Of a stretch of 64,000 nucleotides of DNA, positions 26,852-36,325 are shown piece by piece. Below the pieces are notes generated by a model. The model did no database searches. It was given only the letters and a program-made list of their open reading frames with translations, and was not told the origin of the DNA. Location of the stretch: contig NZ_CP113059.1 of NCBI RefSeq assembly GCF_026625705.1, positions 1,426,001 to 1,490,000 of the forward strand, read 5' to 3'. The stretch's first letter is position 1. Each line of letters opens with the position of its first letter. Source of the stretch: Pedobacter sp. SL55 (GTDB lineage Bacteria; Bacteroidota; Bacteroidia; Sphingobacteriales; Sphingobacteriaceae). A program made the translations under genes and the position numbers.

Positions 26852-28324
26852 TTATTCTCTAAAGCCTTCGGCTATTTTATAACGTTGTTTTTCAAATTCT
26901 CTAACAATTACACCTACCCAATAATTACGTAAAAGCAAACCAATTAAGCCCAATAAAGCTAGCATGGCTAATCCCCAATAGGGTTTGTCAAATATGCCAA
27001 AGGGGATGTAAATAATTAAAGGTACCAACAAAAGTGGCAAACCTAATAGCCATTGCGAGGCGCCAACGCCCTGCCAGTTAAAACTTGCACTGCCAGTAAT
27101 GTCTAGTCGTTTATAATTAAAGTTGGCAAAATAAAGCACCACTACCGTGCCCACGCCAATGTTATATAAGTAGGCAGCCAAGTGCAACAACAGTAACTTG
27201 TAGCTCATGAAACCGTAAAATGCCGAAAGTGCGGTAATTAATGTGCTGCTGATGGTAAAAAGTAGAAATTTGGCTTTAATGAAATCCGAGTAATTGATTT
27301 TATTAACCAACAAACCATCGAAATGAGCGCTTTGCCAAGCAAACATGAACTGACCGTAAACAGAAATGTTGATGCCCGTCATAAAGATGGCCGCAAATAG
27401 CATTTGCCCAAACTGATCTTTATCAATTAATGGCATTCGATAAAAGAAAAAGCCATAGCAAAGAAACAAGAAACCCATAATTACCGAGCTTCGAGAACGT
27501 TTGTGACGTAAAATCAGTTTCAATTCTAATGCAGCTAGTTCTCCAACTCTGCCAAAACGGTTTAAAAAAGGATAATCGGTACTTACTTTTTTATCGTCTT
27601 TTGTACTTAGTTCTTCGGTGTATAAATTGGCTGTTAAAAACTTAGCGTTGATATAAAAAATCGTAAATGCCGCTGCTGGAAATATCAATGCCAAAAGCGG
27701 GTACTTAGCTACGTTTTGAAAAACGAAATTTGAGAAATCTCTAATAGAAATAAAGCCGTAATAATCTGAAGCCGCCAAGCCTAAAATTACCAAGATACCC
27801 ACCGCAAAAAACAGGACATTGTTAATGGCTCTGCGTTTAATATAAAGCACCAAAAAGTTATTGAAAACAATAAGGCCTAATATGGAAAGGAGATAAGCCA
27901 TTACAGTTACCAATCCACTTGCTGCACTTACATTAATAAATATAAATGGGAAGAAAATAAAGAAAGGTAGCAAGTTGAAAAACGAGAACAGCGATTTCAA
28001 ATTCAAAAAGTTCACTATCGTTTTTCGGGAAATGTTTAGATGCAGATAAGGTACAATGCTTAGCGTTGGCAAATCCTGCATTTGTATTCTAATGGCTAAA
28101 TCGAGCAAGAAATAATATAAAATCAATCCGTTAAACACCACAGTAGGATTAATGCCTGGCATAAATTTTTCGATAATGGTGGTCATCCAAAAACCTACAC
28201 CGATAGCCACTACTAAAAAGTAAAGCATAAAAAAGCCCAGTACAATTTGAGCGGCAATGCTGCCGGCTTTATTTCTACTGCGCCAAAACGACTTCCATTG
28301 ATGGGATAAAAAAGTACTCAGCAT
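26852..28324 (-). CDS. DUF5687 family membrane protein (ABC permease)
   Basis: 490 residues with about ten or more hydrophobic segments and few motifs, beginning L-S-T-F-L-S-H-Q-W-K-S-F-W-R-S. The length, the F-x-x-H-Q-W-K-x-F-x-R-S start and pairing with an adjacent ATPase fit DUF5687, an ABC-2-like permease family of Bacteroidota. It is 1 nt from rarA upstream and 4 nt from the ATPase downstream, so rarA, permease and ATPase may be one transcript. Confidence 0.8.
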   Translation of the reverse strand: MLSTFLSHQWKSFWRSRNKAGSIAAQIVLGFFMLYFLVVAIGVGFWMTTIIEKFMPGINPTVVFNGLILYYFLLDLAIRIQMQDLPTLSIVPYLHLNISRKTIVNFLNLKSLFSFFNLLPFFIFFPFIFINVSAASGLVTVMAYLLSILGLIVFNNFLVLYIKRRAINNVLFFAVGILVILGLAASDYYGFISIRDFSNFVFQNVAKYPLLALIFPAAAFTIFYINAKFLTANLYTEELSTKDDKKVSTDYPFLNRFGRVGELAALELKLILRHKRSRSSVIMGFLFLCYGFFFYRMPLIDKDQFGQMLFAAIFMTGINISVYGQFMFAWQSAHFDGLLVNKINYSDFIKAKFLLFTISSTLITALSAFYGFMSYKLLLLHLAAYLYNIGVGTVVVLYFANFNYKRLDITGSASFNWQGVGASQWLLGLPLLLVPLIIYIPFGIFDKPYWGLAMLALLGLIGLLLRNYWVGVIVREFEKQRYKIAEGFRE

Positions 28325-28325
28325 A

Positions 28326-29606
28326 TTAATAGTTGTATTTGTCTTTCCAATTCTGTTTCAGTTTCTCTCTTAATTTTTCTTCTGCCGGATTTTTCCCGGG
28401 ATCGTATAATTTAGTTCCACTTAGCTTTTCTGGCAAGTATTCTTGCGCCTCGAAATTGCCATCGTAAGCGTGAGAATATTTGTAGTCGGCACCGTAGCCT
28501 ATGTTTTTCATCAACTTTGTTGGCGCATTGCGCAAATGCATGGGTACGGGTAAATCTCCGGTTTCTTTTACCAATGCCTGTGCATGGTTAATAGCCATAT
28601 ACGAAGCGTTACTTTTTACCGATGAAGCCATGTAAGTTACACATTGGGATAGAATAATCCTACTTTCGGGGAAACCAATTACGTTAACCGCCTGAAAACA
28701 ATTGTTCGCCAACAATAGTGCGTTTGGGTTGGCATTGCCAATATCTTCGGAAGCCAATATAACCAGCCTACGGGCAATAAACAAAGGGTCTTCTCCTCCT
28801 TCAATCATTCTGGCCAACCAATAAACGGCGGCGTTTGGGTCGCTACCGCGGATAGATTTGATGAATGCCGAAATGATGTCGTAATGCTGTTCGCCGGCTT
28901 TGTCGTAAAGTGCTAAATTTTGCTGTGCATGAGCTAGAACATTTTCGTTTGTCAGTTCAATTTTATCGCCACCAATACCATTAATGGCAATTTCTAAAAC
29001 GTTGAGCAATTTTCTAGCATCGCCACCACTTAAACGGATCAAAGCTTCGTGCTCTTTAATCTTGATTTTCTTCTTCGAAAGGATTTCGTCTTTCGCAATG
29101 GCTGTATTTAACAAGCCTACCAATTCTTCTTCCGTTAGGTTTTGAAGGATATAAACTTGGCAACGAGAAAGCAAAGCTGATATGACTTCGAAGCTGGGGT
29201 TTTCTGTAGTGGCACCAATTAAAGTTACCAAACCGCGTTCTACGGCACCCAGCAAACTGTCTTGCTGAGATTTGCTGAAACGATGGATCTCATCGATAAA
29301 CAGCACAGGCATCCCCATGAAACCACCTTTTAAAGCAGCAGCTTTATCGATGACTTCACGTACATCTTTTACACCAGAGTTAATGGCACTTAAAGCAAAA
29401 AATGGTCGGTCTAGGTTTTGGGAAATGATGGTAGCCAAAGTTGTTTTTCCAACACCTGGAGGCCCCCAAAATATCATGGATGGAATGCGACCGCTTTCGA
29501 TGGCTTTGCGCAATACTGCACCCTCGCCCACCAAATGTTTCTGCCCAACATAGTCGTCTAAGTTTTGCGGGCGTAATCTTTCGGCTAATGGTGGAAGGTT
29601 TTGCAT
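28326..29606 (-). CDS. rarA: replication-associated recombination protein RarA
   Basis: 426 residues, AAA+ ATPase of the RarA/MgsA/WRNIP1 family that acts at stalled replication forks. Walker A G-P-P-G-V-G-K-T-T (about 47-55), Walker B F-I-D-E-I-H-R-F, sensor A-T-T-E-N-P-S-F and an arginine-finger-like L-S-R-C; the C-terminal half has G-S-D-P-N-A-A-V-Y-W-L-A-R-M and E-D-I-G-N-A-N-P, both family marks. The start codon is 12 nt from the left inverted repeat of the GxxExxY unit, so that unit occupies the rarA promoter region. Confidence 0.95.
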   Translation of the reverse strand: MQNLPPLAERLRPQNLDDYVGQKHLVGEGAVLRKAIESGRIPSMIFWGPPGVGKTTLATIISQNLDRPFFALSAINSGVKDVREVIDKAAALKGGFMGMPVLFIDEIHRFSKSQQDSLLGAVERGLVTLIGATTENPSFEVISALLSRCQVYILQNLTEEELVGLLNTAIAKDEILSKKKIKIKEHEALIRLSGGDARKLLNVLEIAINGIGGDKIELTNENVLAHAQQNLALYDKAGEQHYDIISAFIKSIRGSDPNAAVYWLARMIEGGEDPLFIARRLVILASEDIGNANPNALLLANNCFQAVNVIGFPESRIILSQCVTYMASSVKSNASYMAINHAQALVKETGDLPVPMHLRNAPTKLMKNIGYGADYKYSHAYDGNFEAQEYLPEKLSGTKLYDPGKNPAEEKLREKLKQNWKDKYNY

Positions 29607-29618
29607 AGTTTTTTCTTT

Positions 29619-30116
29619 GCCACAGATGCACAGATAGGTTTTTTAATTACAGCATATCAAAAGATTTTATCTGTAGCAGTTTACAATATCAATCTCTTGT
29701 AATTCAAACGAGCTTCTCCAAAGTTAACAACTAGCGCTATCTTATTTTTAGAAACTTTTAAATAATTAATGGCTTGCGCTGCATGTTCATCTACGATGCA
29801 ACTAGCACATTTAATTTCTAATACAACTGTATTAAAAACAACAAAGTCGGCGAAGAACTTATGTGGCAAAATAATTCCCTTATAATTTACTGCGTATTCT
29901 TTCTCTCTTTGATAAGGGATATTTCTAATTTGAAATTCATACTCAAGTGCATCTTTGTATACAATCTCTAAAAAACCTGCACCAAGATTATTATGTACTT
30001 CCATACAAAGTCCAATAATCTCATAAGTTTCTTCTTTCAAAATAAAATCCATAGGCAAATCTTTATTTTGTTTTAAGCAAATAACTTATCGAAAAAATTA
30101 TCTGTGCATCTGTGGC
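29619..30116. mobile_element. GxxExxY unit bounded by 18-bp inverted repeats
   Basis: GCCACAGATGCACAGATA at 29619-29636 and its exact reverse complement at 30099-30116 enclose one gene (29681-30052). Gene-free relatives of the repeat occur at 54918-54976 and, in part, at 7027-7079. This looks like a small element of about 498 bp with terminal inverted repeats; I see no clear target-site duplication. Confidence 0.55.
29681..30052 (-). CDS. GxxExxY protein
   Basis: 123 residues from the ATG at 30052 (two codons inside the longer TTG-started frame). The family motif appears as G-A-G-F-L-E-I-V-Y (about residues 24-32). Downstream are F-F-A-D-F-V-V (about 66-72) and V-V-L-E-I-K-C-A (about 77-84), a D...E-x-K pattern like the PD-(D/E)XK nuclease fold. 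The role is unknown; many Bacteroidota carry multiple copies. It lies alone between perfect inverted repeats, between rarA and the helicase gene, which suggests that it moves or moved as a unit. Confidence 0.9.
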   Translation of the reverse strand: MDFILKEETYEIIGLCMEVHNNLGAGFLEIVYKDALEYEFQIRNIPYQREKEYAVNYKGIILPHKFFADFVVFNTVVLEIKCASCIVDEHAAQAINYLKVSKNKIALVVNFGEARLNYKRLIL

Positions 30117-30137
30117 TAAACTGCCTTAGGCTTCTTC

Positions 30138-31328
30138 TTAAAAAACTTCTTCTTCTTCTTGAAAGGCTTCTTTTTCTCCTACTGGTTCATCCTTTGGAGC
30201 TTCGCCTAAATGTTCTGGTAAAGGCATACGCTCAATTTGGCGTTCAATTAACTTTTCGATATTGGCTAAACGACGTTTGTCCTTTCCATTAACTAAAGTA
30301 ATTGCGGTGCCAGTAGTAGCAGCCCTTGCGGTACGCCCAATTCTATGGATGTAATCTTCAGGGTCTTGTGGCGCATCATAGTTGATTACCAAATCAATTC
30401 CGGTTACATCAATTCCTCTACTTAAAACATCGGTGCCAATTAATACGTTCAGCTTGTCGTTTTTAAAATCGAGCATAATGGCTTCGCGTTCTTTTTGCTC
30501 TAAATCACTGTGAAACGCTGCTGCTTTTAAGCCCAACTTTTTGAATACTTTTCCTAGTTCCTTAACCTTTTCTTTACGACCGGCAAATACGATGATGCGA
30601 TTATAAGTAGCCGACTTTAACATTTCCGTAAGCAAAGGAACTTTTTGCTCATCATGAATGAGGTAGACTTGTTGGTTAATTCCTTCGGCTGGTTTTGAAA
30701 TAGCAAGGCTAATTTGTTCGGGTTCGTTCAATAAAGTAGCCGCTAGTTTTCTAATTTTTGGTGGCATGGTTGCCGAAAACATTACCGTTTGTCGTTTCTT
30801 TGGCAGATAGCCTACAATTTTCATAATGTCATCGTAGAAACCCATGTCCAACATTCGGTCAGCTTCGTCTAAAACCAAATGTTCTAGTTTATCCATTTTC
30901 AACACGCCAGAAGCCAGGTGAGAAATTAACCTGCCTGGAGTTGCGATGATGATGTCTACGCCTTCACGCATCGACCGCTTTTGTTGTTCGTAAGCCACGC
31001 CATCGCCACCACCAAAAACAGTTAGCGAGCTGATGTTGGTAAAGTACGATAGTGCCTCTACCTGTAAATCTATCTGCTGTGCAAGTTCGCGAGTTGGTGT
31101 TAAGATTAGCACATTATTATGACGCTCGTGCTTTTGCGTAAGCATATTCATAATGGGCAGTAAAAAAGCGCCCGTTTTCCCCGTACCGGTTTGTGCACAG
31201 GCAATTAAATCTTTCCCGGCAGTAATAATTGGGAGCGCCTGTTGCTGTATTGGCGTAGCATTCTTGAAGCCCATTGCTAGCAGGCCTTCTAAAAGCTCCG
31301 CATTAAATCCAAATTCTTTAAAATCCAA
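30138..31328 (-). CDS. DEAD-box RNA helicase (RhlE-like)
   Basis: 396 residues. Motifs in order: Q-motif G-F-K-N-A-T-P-I-Q-Q, A-Q-T-G-T-G-K-T (I), P-T-R-E-L-A (Ia), T-P-G-R, L-D-E-A-D-R-M-L-D-M-G-F (II), F-S-A-T-M (III), and H-R-I-G-R-T-A-R (VI). The protein unwinds short RNA duplexes; the short tail and R-G-I-D motif fit RhlE types. The last residues are acidic (Q-E-E-E-E-V-F), but a shift of one base near 30177-30181 would give a lysine-rich tail ending K-K-K-P-K-A-V at 30116, more usual in these helicases, so a frameshift is possible. Confidence 0.93.
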   Translation of the reverse strand: MDFKEFGFNAELLEGLLAMGFKNATPIQQQALPIITAGKDLIACAQTGTGKTGAFLLPIMNMLTQKHERHNNVLILTPTRELAQQIDLQVEALSYFTNISSLTVFGGGDGVAYEQQKRSMREGVDIIIATPGRLISHLASGVLKMDKLEHLVLDEADRMLDMGFYDDIMKIVGYLPKKRQTVMFSATMPPKIRKLAATLLNEPEQISLAISKPAEGINQQVYLIHDEQKVPLLTEMLKSATYNRIIVFAGRKEKVKELGKVFKKLGLKAAAFHSDLEQKEREAIMLDFKNDKLNVLIGTDVLSRGIDVTGIDLVINYDAPQDPEDYIHRIGRTARAATTGTAITLVNGKDKRRLANIEKLIERQIERMPLPEHLGEAPKDEPVGEKEAFQEEEEVF

Positions 31329-31862
31329 TTGTTGTTTTTAATAATAGGATAAAAGTATTGTTAAATAGAGGGAAAAACAAATTGATATGTAGTTAAGACG
31401 AACTTTATCAATCTTTATCTGCAAAATTCATGTTAAGATTGACAAAGTTTGTGCAGTAACTATTCTTTGCGGCACTTTGCGAAAACTTCAAAAAGCTTTG
31501 CGTTTAATTTTAACGCGAAGAAAAAAAGAGAACCGCAAAGAACGCTAAGTTTTATTGTACGGTTTTGTGTTAATTAAACCTGATGGCAGCGATTATACTT
31601 TTTGCTTGAGATTGCTTCGTTCCTCGCAATGACGAAAAGTGCAAAAAGATAAAAGCGTACAGCAGGACAGCCATTGCCATAAAACACCCACTCTCATTTT
31701 CAAATTTAACTACTTAACCTACAAGCGCAAACGTTGCCAAAAGCGTAGTTTACTTAGAATGTTTCTAAATTGTTAATTTGTAGTTTTTTTGTAAGTTTTG
31801 TTAAAGGTATGTTTTCATATTTTAGATAGCTTTGCATACTAGTAATATAAATAAACAATCTA
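31329..31862. other. intergenic region rich in dispersed repeats
   Basis: A 534-base gap that holds a decayed GACAAAGTTTG hairpin (about 31400-31450), AT-rich text around CGCAAAGAACGC (about 31460-31550), a CGTCATTGC repeat on the opposite strand (31608-31634) and the sdhC promoter region with TAGCTTTG at 31827-31834. No gene is visible. Confidence 0.55.
31608..31634. repeat. CGTCATTGC dispersed repeat
   Basis: GAGATTGCTTCGTTCCTCGC followed by AATGACG; this is the reverse complement of the copy at 19033-19059 with one difference. Confidence 0.75.
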
Positions 31863-32531
31863 ATGAGTAGTTTAAGTAAAGCTTTTACGTCGTCTATAGG
31901 TAGAAAGTTTGTAATGGGACTAACGGGTCTGTTTTTGATTTCGTTTCTTGTTATTCACGTATCTATAAATGCGCTGATTTTTTTAAATGACGGAGGTAAA
32001 ACCTTCAATGTGGCAGCAGATTTCATGAGCCATAACATTGTAGTTCGCATTCTCGAAGTGGGTCTTTTTGCTGGCATTATCCTTCACATTGTACAGGCGG
32101 TAATGTTAACTGCACAAAACAATGCGGCAAGACCAGAAAAGTATGCCTATAATAAGCCTCAGGCTAACAGCACTTGGTATTCGCGTAGCATGGGTTTACT
32201 GGGAACATTAATTTTAATGTTTTTAGTAATGCACCTTTATCACTTCTGGTGGCCAACTAAGGTAGCTGTTTATACGCATCAGGAGCATAATACCTTCCAA
32301 AACATTGTGATGATTTTTCAAGATCCTTTGGTGGTAGTAGTGTATGTGCTAGGTGTAATTTCTTTAGGCTATCACTTATTGCATGGATTTCAATCGTCTT
32401 TTCAAACGATGGGCTGGAACCATAAAAAATGGACGCCAGTGGTAAAAACAGTAGGCGTATGGTTCTCAATCATTGTGCCTATCATTTTTGCATTAATGCC
32501 AATCGCCATCTATTTGGGTTGGATTAGCTAA
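31863..32531 (+). CDS. sdhC: succinate dehydrogenase cytochrome b subunit
   Basis: 222 residues with about five membrane helices, the size and shape of the single large cytochrome b subunit of type B succinate:quinone oxidoreductases. Histidines in L-V-I-H-V-S, I-L-H-I-V-Q and M-H-L-Y-H-F-W are candidate ligands for two hemes. It anchors SdhA and SdhB to the inner membrane and passes electrons to menaquinone. The order cytochrome b, flavoprotein, iron-sulfur protein is usual in Bacteroidota. Confidence 0.93.
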   Translation: MSSLSKAFTSSIGRKFVMGLTGLFLISFLVIHVSINALIFLNDGGKTFNVAADFMSHNIVVRILEVGLFAGIILHIVQAVMLTAQNNAARPEKYAYNKPQANSTWYSRSMGLLGTLILMFLVMHLYHFWWPTKVAVYTHQEHNTFQNIVMIFQDPLVVVVYVLGVISLGYHLLHGFQSSFQTMGWNHKKWTPVVKTVGVWFSIIVPIIFALMPIAIYLGWIS

Positions 32532-32562
32532 ACCGAAACGTTTAATTAAAAGGATTAAGTAA

Positions 32563-34542
32563 ATGTCGAAATTAAATTCAAATATCCCTGCGGGCGAATT
32601 GACCCAAAAGTGGACAAAATATAAATCTTCTATTCCGTTGGTTAACCCAGCGAACAAGAGAAGTCTTGAAATTATTGTAGTAGGTTCTGGCTTAGCGGGT
32701 GCATCTGCAGCGGCTACCTTGGCAGAAATGGGCTACAAAGTAAAATGTTTTTGCTTCCAAGATTCGCCTCGTAGAGCGCACTCTATTGCTGCTCAAGGTG
32801 GTATTAATGCCGCAAAAAACTATCAAAATGATGGCGATAGCACTTATCGTTTGTTTTACGACACAATTAAAGGTGGCGACTACAGAGCACGTGAAGCTAA
32901 CGTACACCGTTTAGCGGAGGTAAGTGCAAACATTATTGACCAATGTGTGGCTCAAGGTGTGCCTTTGGCTCGTGAATATGGTGGCTTGTTAGACAACCGT
33001 TCTTTTGGTGGTACACAAGTACAGCGTACTTTTTATGCCGCCGGACAAACTGGCCAGCAGTTATTGTTAGGTGCTTACTCTGCTTTAGAGCGCCAAGTAG
33101 GTATGGGTAAAGTACAAATGTACACCCGTCACGAAATGCTTGATGTGGTTGTGATTGATGGTAAAGCTCGTGGTATTATTGCCCGTAACTTAATTACTGG
33201 CGAGTTAGAGCGTCACTTCGGTCATGCAGTGGTTTTAGGTACTGGTGGTTACGGAAACGTATTCTACTTATCTACCAACGCGATGGGAAGTAACGTTACG
33301 GCAGCTTGGAAAGTGCACAAAAAAGGTGCTTTCTTTGCCAACCCTTGCTATACACAAATCCACCCTACGTGTATCCCAGTTTCTGGAGATCACCAATCGA
33401 AATTGACCTTGATGTCGGAGTCGTTACGTAACGATGGTCGTATTTGGGTGCCTAAAAAGAAAGATGATCCTCGCAAACCTTCGGATATCCCAGAAGATGA
33501 AAGAGATTACTATTTAGAGCGTCGTTACCCTGCTTTTGGTAACTTGGTACCACGTGACGTGGCTTCTCGTGCAGCTAAAGAGCGTTGCGATGCTGGTTAC
33601 GGTGTAGGCGCTTCTAAATTAGCAGTTTATCTAGATTTTAAAGCAAATACCGAGCGTTACGGCAGAATTGAGGCTAGCAAGCAAGGTAACCATAATCCTG
33701 ATAAGGAAACCTGCATGCGTTTAGGAACTGCCGTAATCAAAGAGAAATACGGTAACTTATTCGACATGTATGCGCAAATCACAGGTGAAAATCCTTATGA
33801 AACTCCAATGCGTATTTACCCAGCGGTACACTATACCATGGGTGGTGTTTGGGTTGATTATGATTTGATGACCACTATCCCAGGTTTGTACTGTACTGGT
33901 GAGGCTAACTTCTCAGACCACGGTGCTAACCGTTTAGGTGCATCTGCTTTGATGCAAGGTTTGGCAGATGGCTATTTCGTATTGCCTTACACTATCGGTT
34001 CTTACTTATCCAAAGAGATTGCAACTAAGCCAATTCCTACAGACCACCCAGCATTTGTGGAGGCAGAAAATAATGTAAAAGCTACGATTGATAAGTTCTT
34101 AAGCATTAACGGAACTAAATCTGTAGATCATTTCCACAAAAGATTAGGCCACATTATGTGGGAATATTGTGGTATGGCTCGTAACAAAGAAGGGTTAGAG
34201 AAAGCAATTAAGGATATTCAAGCTTTGCGTAAAGAGTTTTGGTCTGATGTGAAAGTACCAGGCTCGGCAGATGAGTTCAATCCTGAGTTAGAAAAAGCAC
34301 ACCGCGTTGCCGATTTTATTGAATTAGGTGAGTTGATGTGTATCGATGCACTTAACAGGGAAGAAAGCTGTGGCGGACACTTTAGAGAGGAACACCAAAC
34401 TGAAGAAGGCGAAGCAAAACGTGATGACGAAAACTTCGCATACGTAGCTGCTTGGGAATATAAAGGCGAAAGTCAATTCGAACTACATAAAGAAGAATTG
34501 AACTACGAAAACATTAAGGTTGCACAAAGGAATTATAAATAG
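32563..34542 (+). CDS. sdhA: succinate dehydrogenase/fumarate reductase flavoprotein subunit
   Basis: 659 residues. The FAD motif [11 protein letters not shown] (about 41-51), the covalent-flavin region [15 protein letters not shown], the substrate-site H-P-T-C-I-P and the C-terminal H-F-R-E-E-H are all seen. The catalytic arginine region [10 protein letters not shown] is intact. It oxidises succinate to fumarate in the TCA cycle or runs in reverse. 31 nt separate it from sdhC; a low-complexity gap of 135 nt follows before sdhB. Confidence 0.96.
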   Translation: MSKLNSNIPAGELTQKWTKYKSSIPLVNPANKRSLEIIVVGSGLAGASAAATLAEMGYKVKCFCFQDSPRRAHSIAAQGGINAAKNYQNDGDSTYRLFYDTIKGGDYRAREANVHRLAEVSANIIDQCVAQGVPLAREYGGLLDNRSFGGTQVQRTFYAAGQTGQQLLLGAYSALERQVGMGKVQMYTRHEMLDVVVIDGKARGIIARNLITGELERHFGHAVVLGTGGYGNVFYLSTNAMGSNVTAAWKVHKKGAFFANPCYTQIHPTCIPVSGDHQSKLTLMSESLRNDGRIWVPKKKDDPRKPSDIPEDERDYYLERRYPAFGNLVPRDVASRAAKERCDAGYGVGASKLAVYLDFKANTERYGRIEASKQGNHNPDKETCMRLGTAVIKEKYGNLFDMYAQITGENPYETPMRIYPAVHYTMGGVWVDYDLMTTIPGLYCTGEANFSDHGANRLGASALMQGLADGYFVLPYTIGSYLSKEIATKPIPTDHPAFVEAENNVKATIDKFLSINGTKSVDHFHKRLGHIMWEYCGMARNKEGLEKAIKDIQALRKEFWSDVKVPGSADEFNPELEKAHRVADFIELGELMCIDALNREESCGGHFREEHQTEEGEAKRDDENFAYVAAWEYKGESQFELHKEELNYENIKVAQRNYK

Positions 34543-34677
34543 TACAGCGTATTGAGATATGCGTATTGAGACATACGATAACTCAAACTACTGTTATAAA
34601 GTTATTAATAGTATAGTGTAAAGTTTAGAAAGATTAAAATCTCAATACGCAATACGCAATACTCAATACTTAAGAAA
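34543..34677. repeat. inverted low-complexity spacer inside sdh operon
   Basis: The spacer begins with GCGTATTGAGATATGCGTAT and ends with TCTCAATACGCAATACGCAA, so its two ends can pair to form a long imperfect hairpin between sdhA and sdhB. Confidence 0.5.
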
Positions 34678-35448
34678 ATGAGTACAGGAAACATGAATTT
34701 AACGCTAAAAGTTTGGCGTCAAAAAAATAAAAACTCAGCAGGTAAACTAGTTGATTACAAGCTTTCTGATATTTCTCCAGACATGTCTTTCTTAGAGATG
34801 TTTGACGTTTTAAACGAACAATTAATTACTAAAGGCGAGGAGCCCGTGGTTTTTGACCACGACTGTAGAGAAGGTATCTGCGGGATGTGTTCTATGTTTA
34901 TTAACGGGCAGCCACATGGGCCAAAAGATTTGGTAACTACTTGCCAGTTGCACATGCGTTCGTTCAAAGATGGCGATACCATTGTGGTTGAACCTTGGAG
35001 AGCAAAAGCATTCCCGGTAATTAAAGATTTAGCGGTAGACCGTTCTGCTTTTGACCGTATTATTGCTTCTGGTGGTTTCGTATCGGTAAACACAGGTAAC
35101 GCACAAGATGCAAACGCATTGCCTATTCCAAAAGCTAAAGCAGATGCGGCTTTCGAAGCTGCTGCTTGTATTGGTTGTGGTGCTTGTGTAGCTACTTGTA
35201 AAAATGCTTCGGCAATGCTTTTCGTTTCAGCAAAAGTATCGCAGTTGGCTTTATTGCCACAAGGGCAGCCAGAGCGTTACCGCAGGGTACAAAGCATGGT
35301 AGCCCAAATGGATGAAGAAGGTTTCGGTAACTGTACCAATACTGGTGCTTGTGAAGCTGAGTGTCCAAAAGGCATTTCGCTAGAGAACATAGCTCGTATG
35401 AACAGAGATTATCTTTCTGCAAAGTTTATTAGCGAAGAGGAAGTATAA
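34678..35448 (+). CDS. sdhB: succinate dehydrogenase iron-sulfur subunit
   Basis: 256 residues. A plant-type [2Fe-2S] site C-R-E-G-I-C-G-M-C (about 62-70), then [11 protein letters not shown] for the [4Fe-4S] cluster and [12 protein letters not shown] for the third cluster. It links the flavin in SdhA to the hemes in SdhC. A hairpin of the GACAAA type follows and probably ends the operon. Confidence 0.96.
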   Translation: MSTGNMNLTLKVWRQKNKNSAGKLVDYKLSDISPDMSFLEMFDVLNEQLITKGEEPVVFDHDCREGICGMCSMFINGQPHGPKDLVTTCQLHMRSFKDGDTIVVEPWRAKAFPVIKDLAVDRSAFDRIIASGGFVSVNTGNAQDANALPIPKAKADAAFEAAACIGCGACVATCKNASAMLFVSAKVSQLALLPQGQPERYRRVQSMVAQMDEEGFGNCTNTGACEAECPKGISLENIARMNRDYLSAKFISEEEV

Positions 35449-35942
35449 GTATGCGAAATACCTTTGTCAAACTTATTTGCCTGGTCTATTAAGTTTGACA
35501 AAGTTTTATAACGTAAATCCCCAAGTTTTTAATTAGGCTTGGGGATTTTGGTTTTTGCAGTGTTAGTCTATGCAATCCGTCATTCTCGCGTAGGCGGGAA
35601 CCCAATGTCATTAAGTTAAGGCGGTCGTCATTTCGACCTTGTGGAGAAATCTTTTAAAATGATAAAGCTGAAAGGTTTCTCCACTCGCTTTGCTGCGGTC
35701 GAAATGACGACAGTACGGTTATATATTGCCTAACTTAATGACATTGGGCTGGAACCACAGAGTGCTCAGCGAAGCTAATCTTAAAGCGAGATAAAGTTTT
35801 TTCAACATCTTATTGCATTACGATTGCCAGTCGAGCTGGCAATGACGGACTATGATTGGAAGTGCAAGCAAGTCACTTTTAACAAAAACCTTAAAACAAT
35901 CTTTTTAATATATCGTTTTTAAATCAATAAAACATATTAATT
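35449..35942. other. intergenic region with hairpins and repeats
   Basis: A 494-base gap. It holds the post-sdhB hairpin (35466-35505), then two nested palindromic repeats: GTCATTCTCGCGTAGGCGGG (near 35580) and an inverted pair around GTCGTCATTTCGACC (about 35627-35711), and a GATTGCCAGTCGAGCTGGCAATGACGG hairpin near 35822. The phrase TAACTTAATGACATTGGG on one side and CCCAATGTCATTAAGTTA on the other (about 35600 and 35738) form an outer inverted repeat. No gene is seen. Confidence 0.6.
35466..35505. terminator. terminator after sdhB
   Basis: CTTTGTCAAACTTA and TAAGTTTGACAAAG are exact reverse complements around a short loop and are followed by TTTT, just past the sdhB stop. Confidence 0.75.
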
Positions 35943-36149
35943 ATGACAAAGCAAACAAAGATATTGGGTGGTGTTTTAGCAGGGATAGCTTTAGGCGCCG
36001 TAGTAGCGATGGTAATTTCATCAGATAAGAACAGCGATTTAAAAGATAAAGTTGGGGATTGGTTTTGCGACCTTTTCGACAAATCGAAAGATAAATTAGC
36101 AGGCGTGGCAGATGCTGTAAAAGCTCAAGCTGATAGGATTAAGGCGTAA
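35943..36149 (+). CDS. YtxH domain protein
   Basis: 68 residues. One hydrophobic, glycine-rich helix near the N-terminus (I-L-G-G-V-L-A-G-I-A-L-G-A-V-V-A-M) followed by a charged amphipathic region (S-D-K-N-S-D-L-K-D-K-V-G, K-D-K-L-A-G-V-A-D-A) matches the YtxH/gas-vesicle-like small protein family. These are often stress related; the role is not known here. The gene stands alone. Confidence 0.85.
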   Translation: MTKQTKILGGVLAGIALGAVVAMVISSDKNSDLKDKVGDWFCDLFDKSKDKLAGVADAVKAQADRIKA

Positions 36150-36313
36150 TCGCTTTATGCTAACAAACAAATAAAACCGATCCTGACCTGTAGCGAAACA
36201 GAAAGCTACGCTGTAAAATAAATTCAGGGTAACGATATATGCAGTTCGTCATGCTGAATTTATTTCAGCATCAGTTTTAACAGACGACACGCTATTTAAA
36301 TAGGGTGTTTCCG

Positions 36314-36321
36314 TATCTTTG
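36314..36321 (+). promoter_or_regulatory. -7 box 4 nt before a start codon
   Basis: TATCTTTG ends 4 nt before the ATG at 36326; the mRNA would be leaderless or nearly so. Confidence 0.6.
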
Positions 36322-36325
36322 ACAC

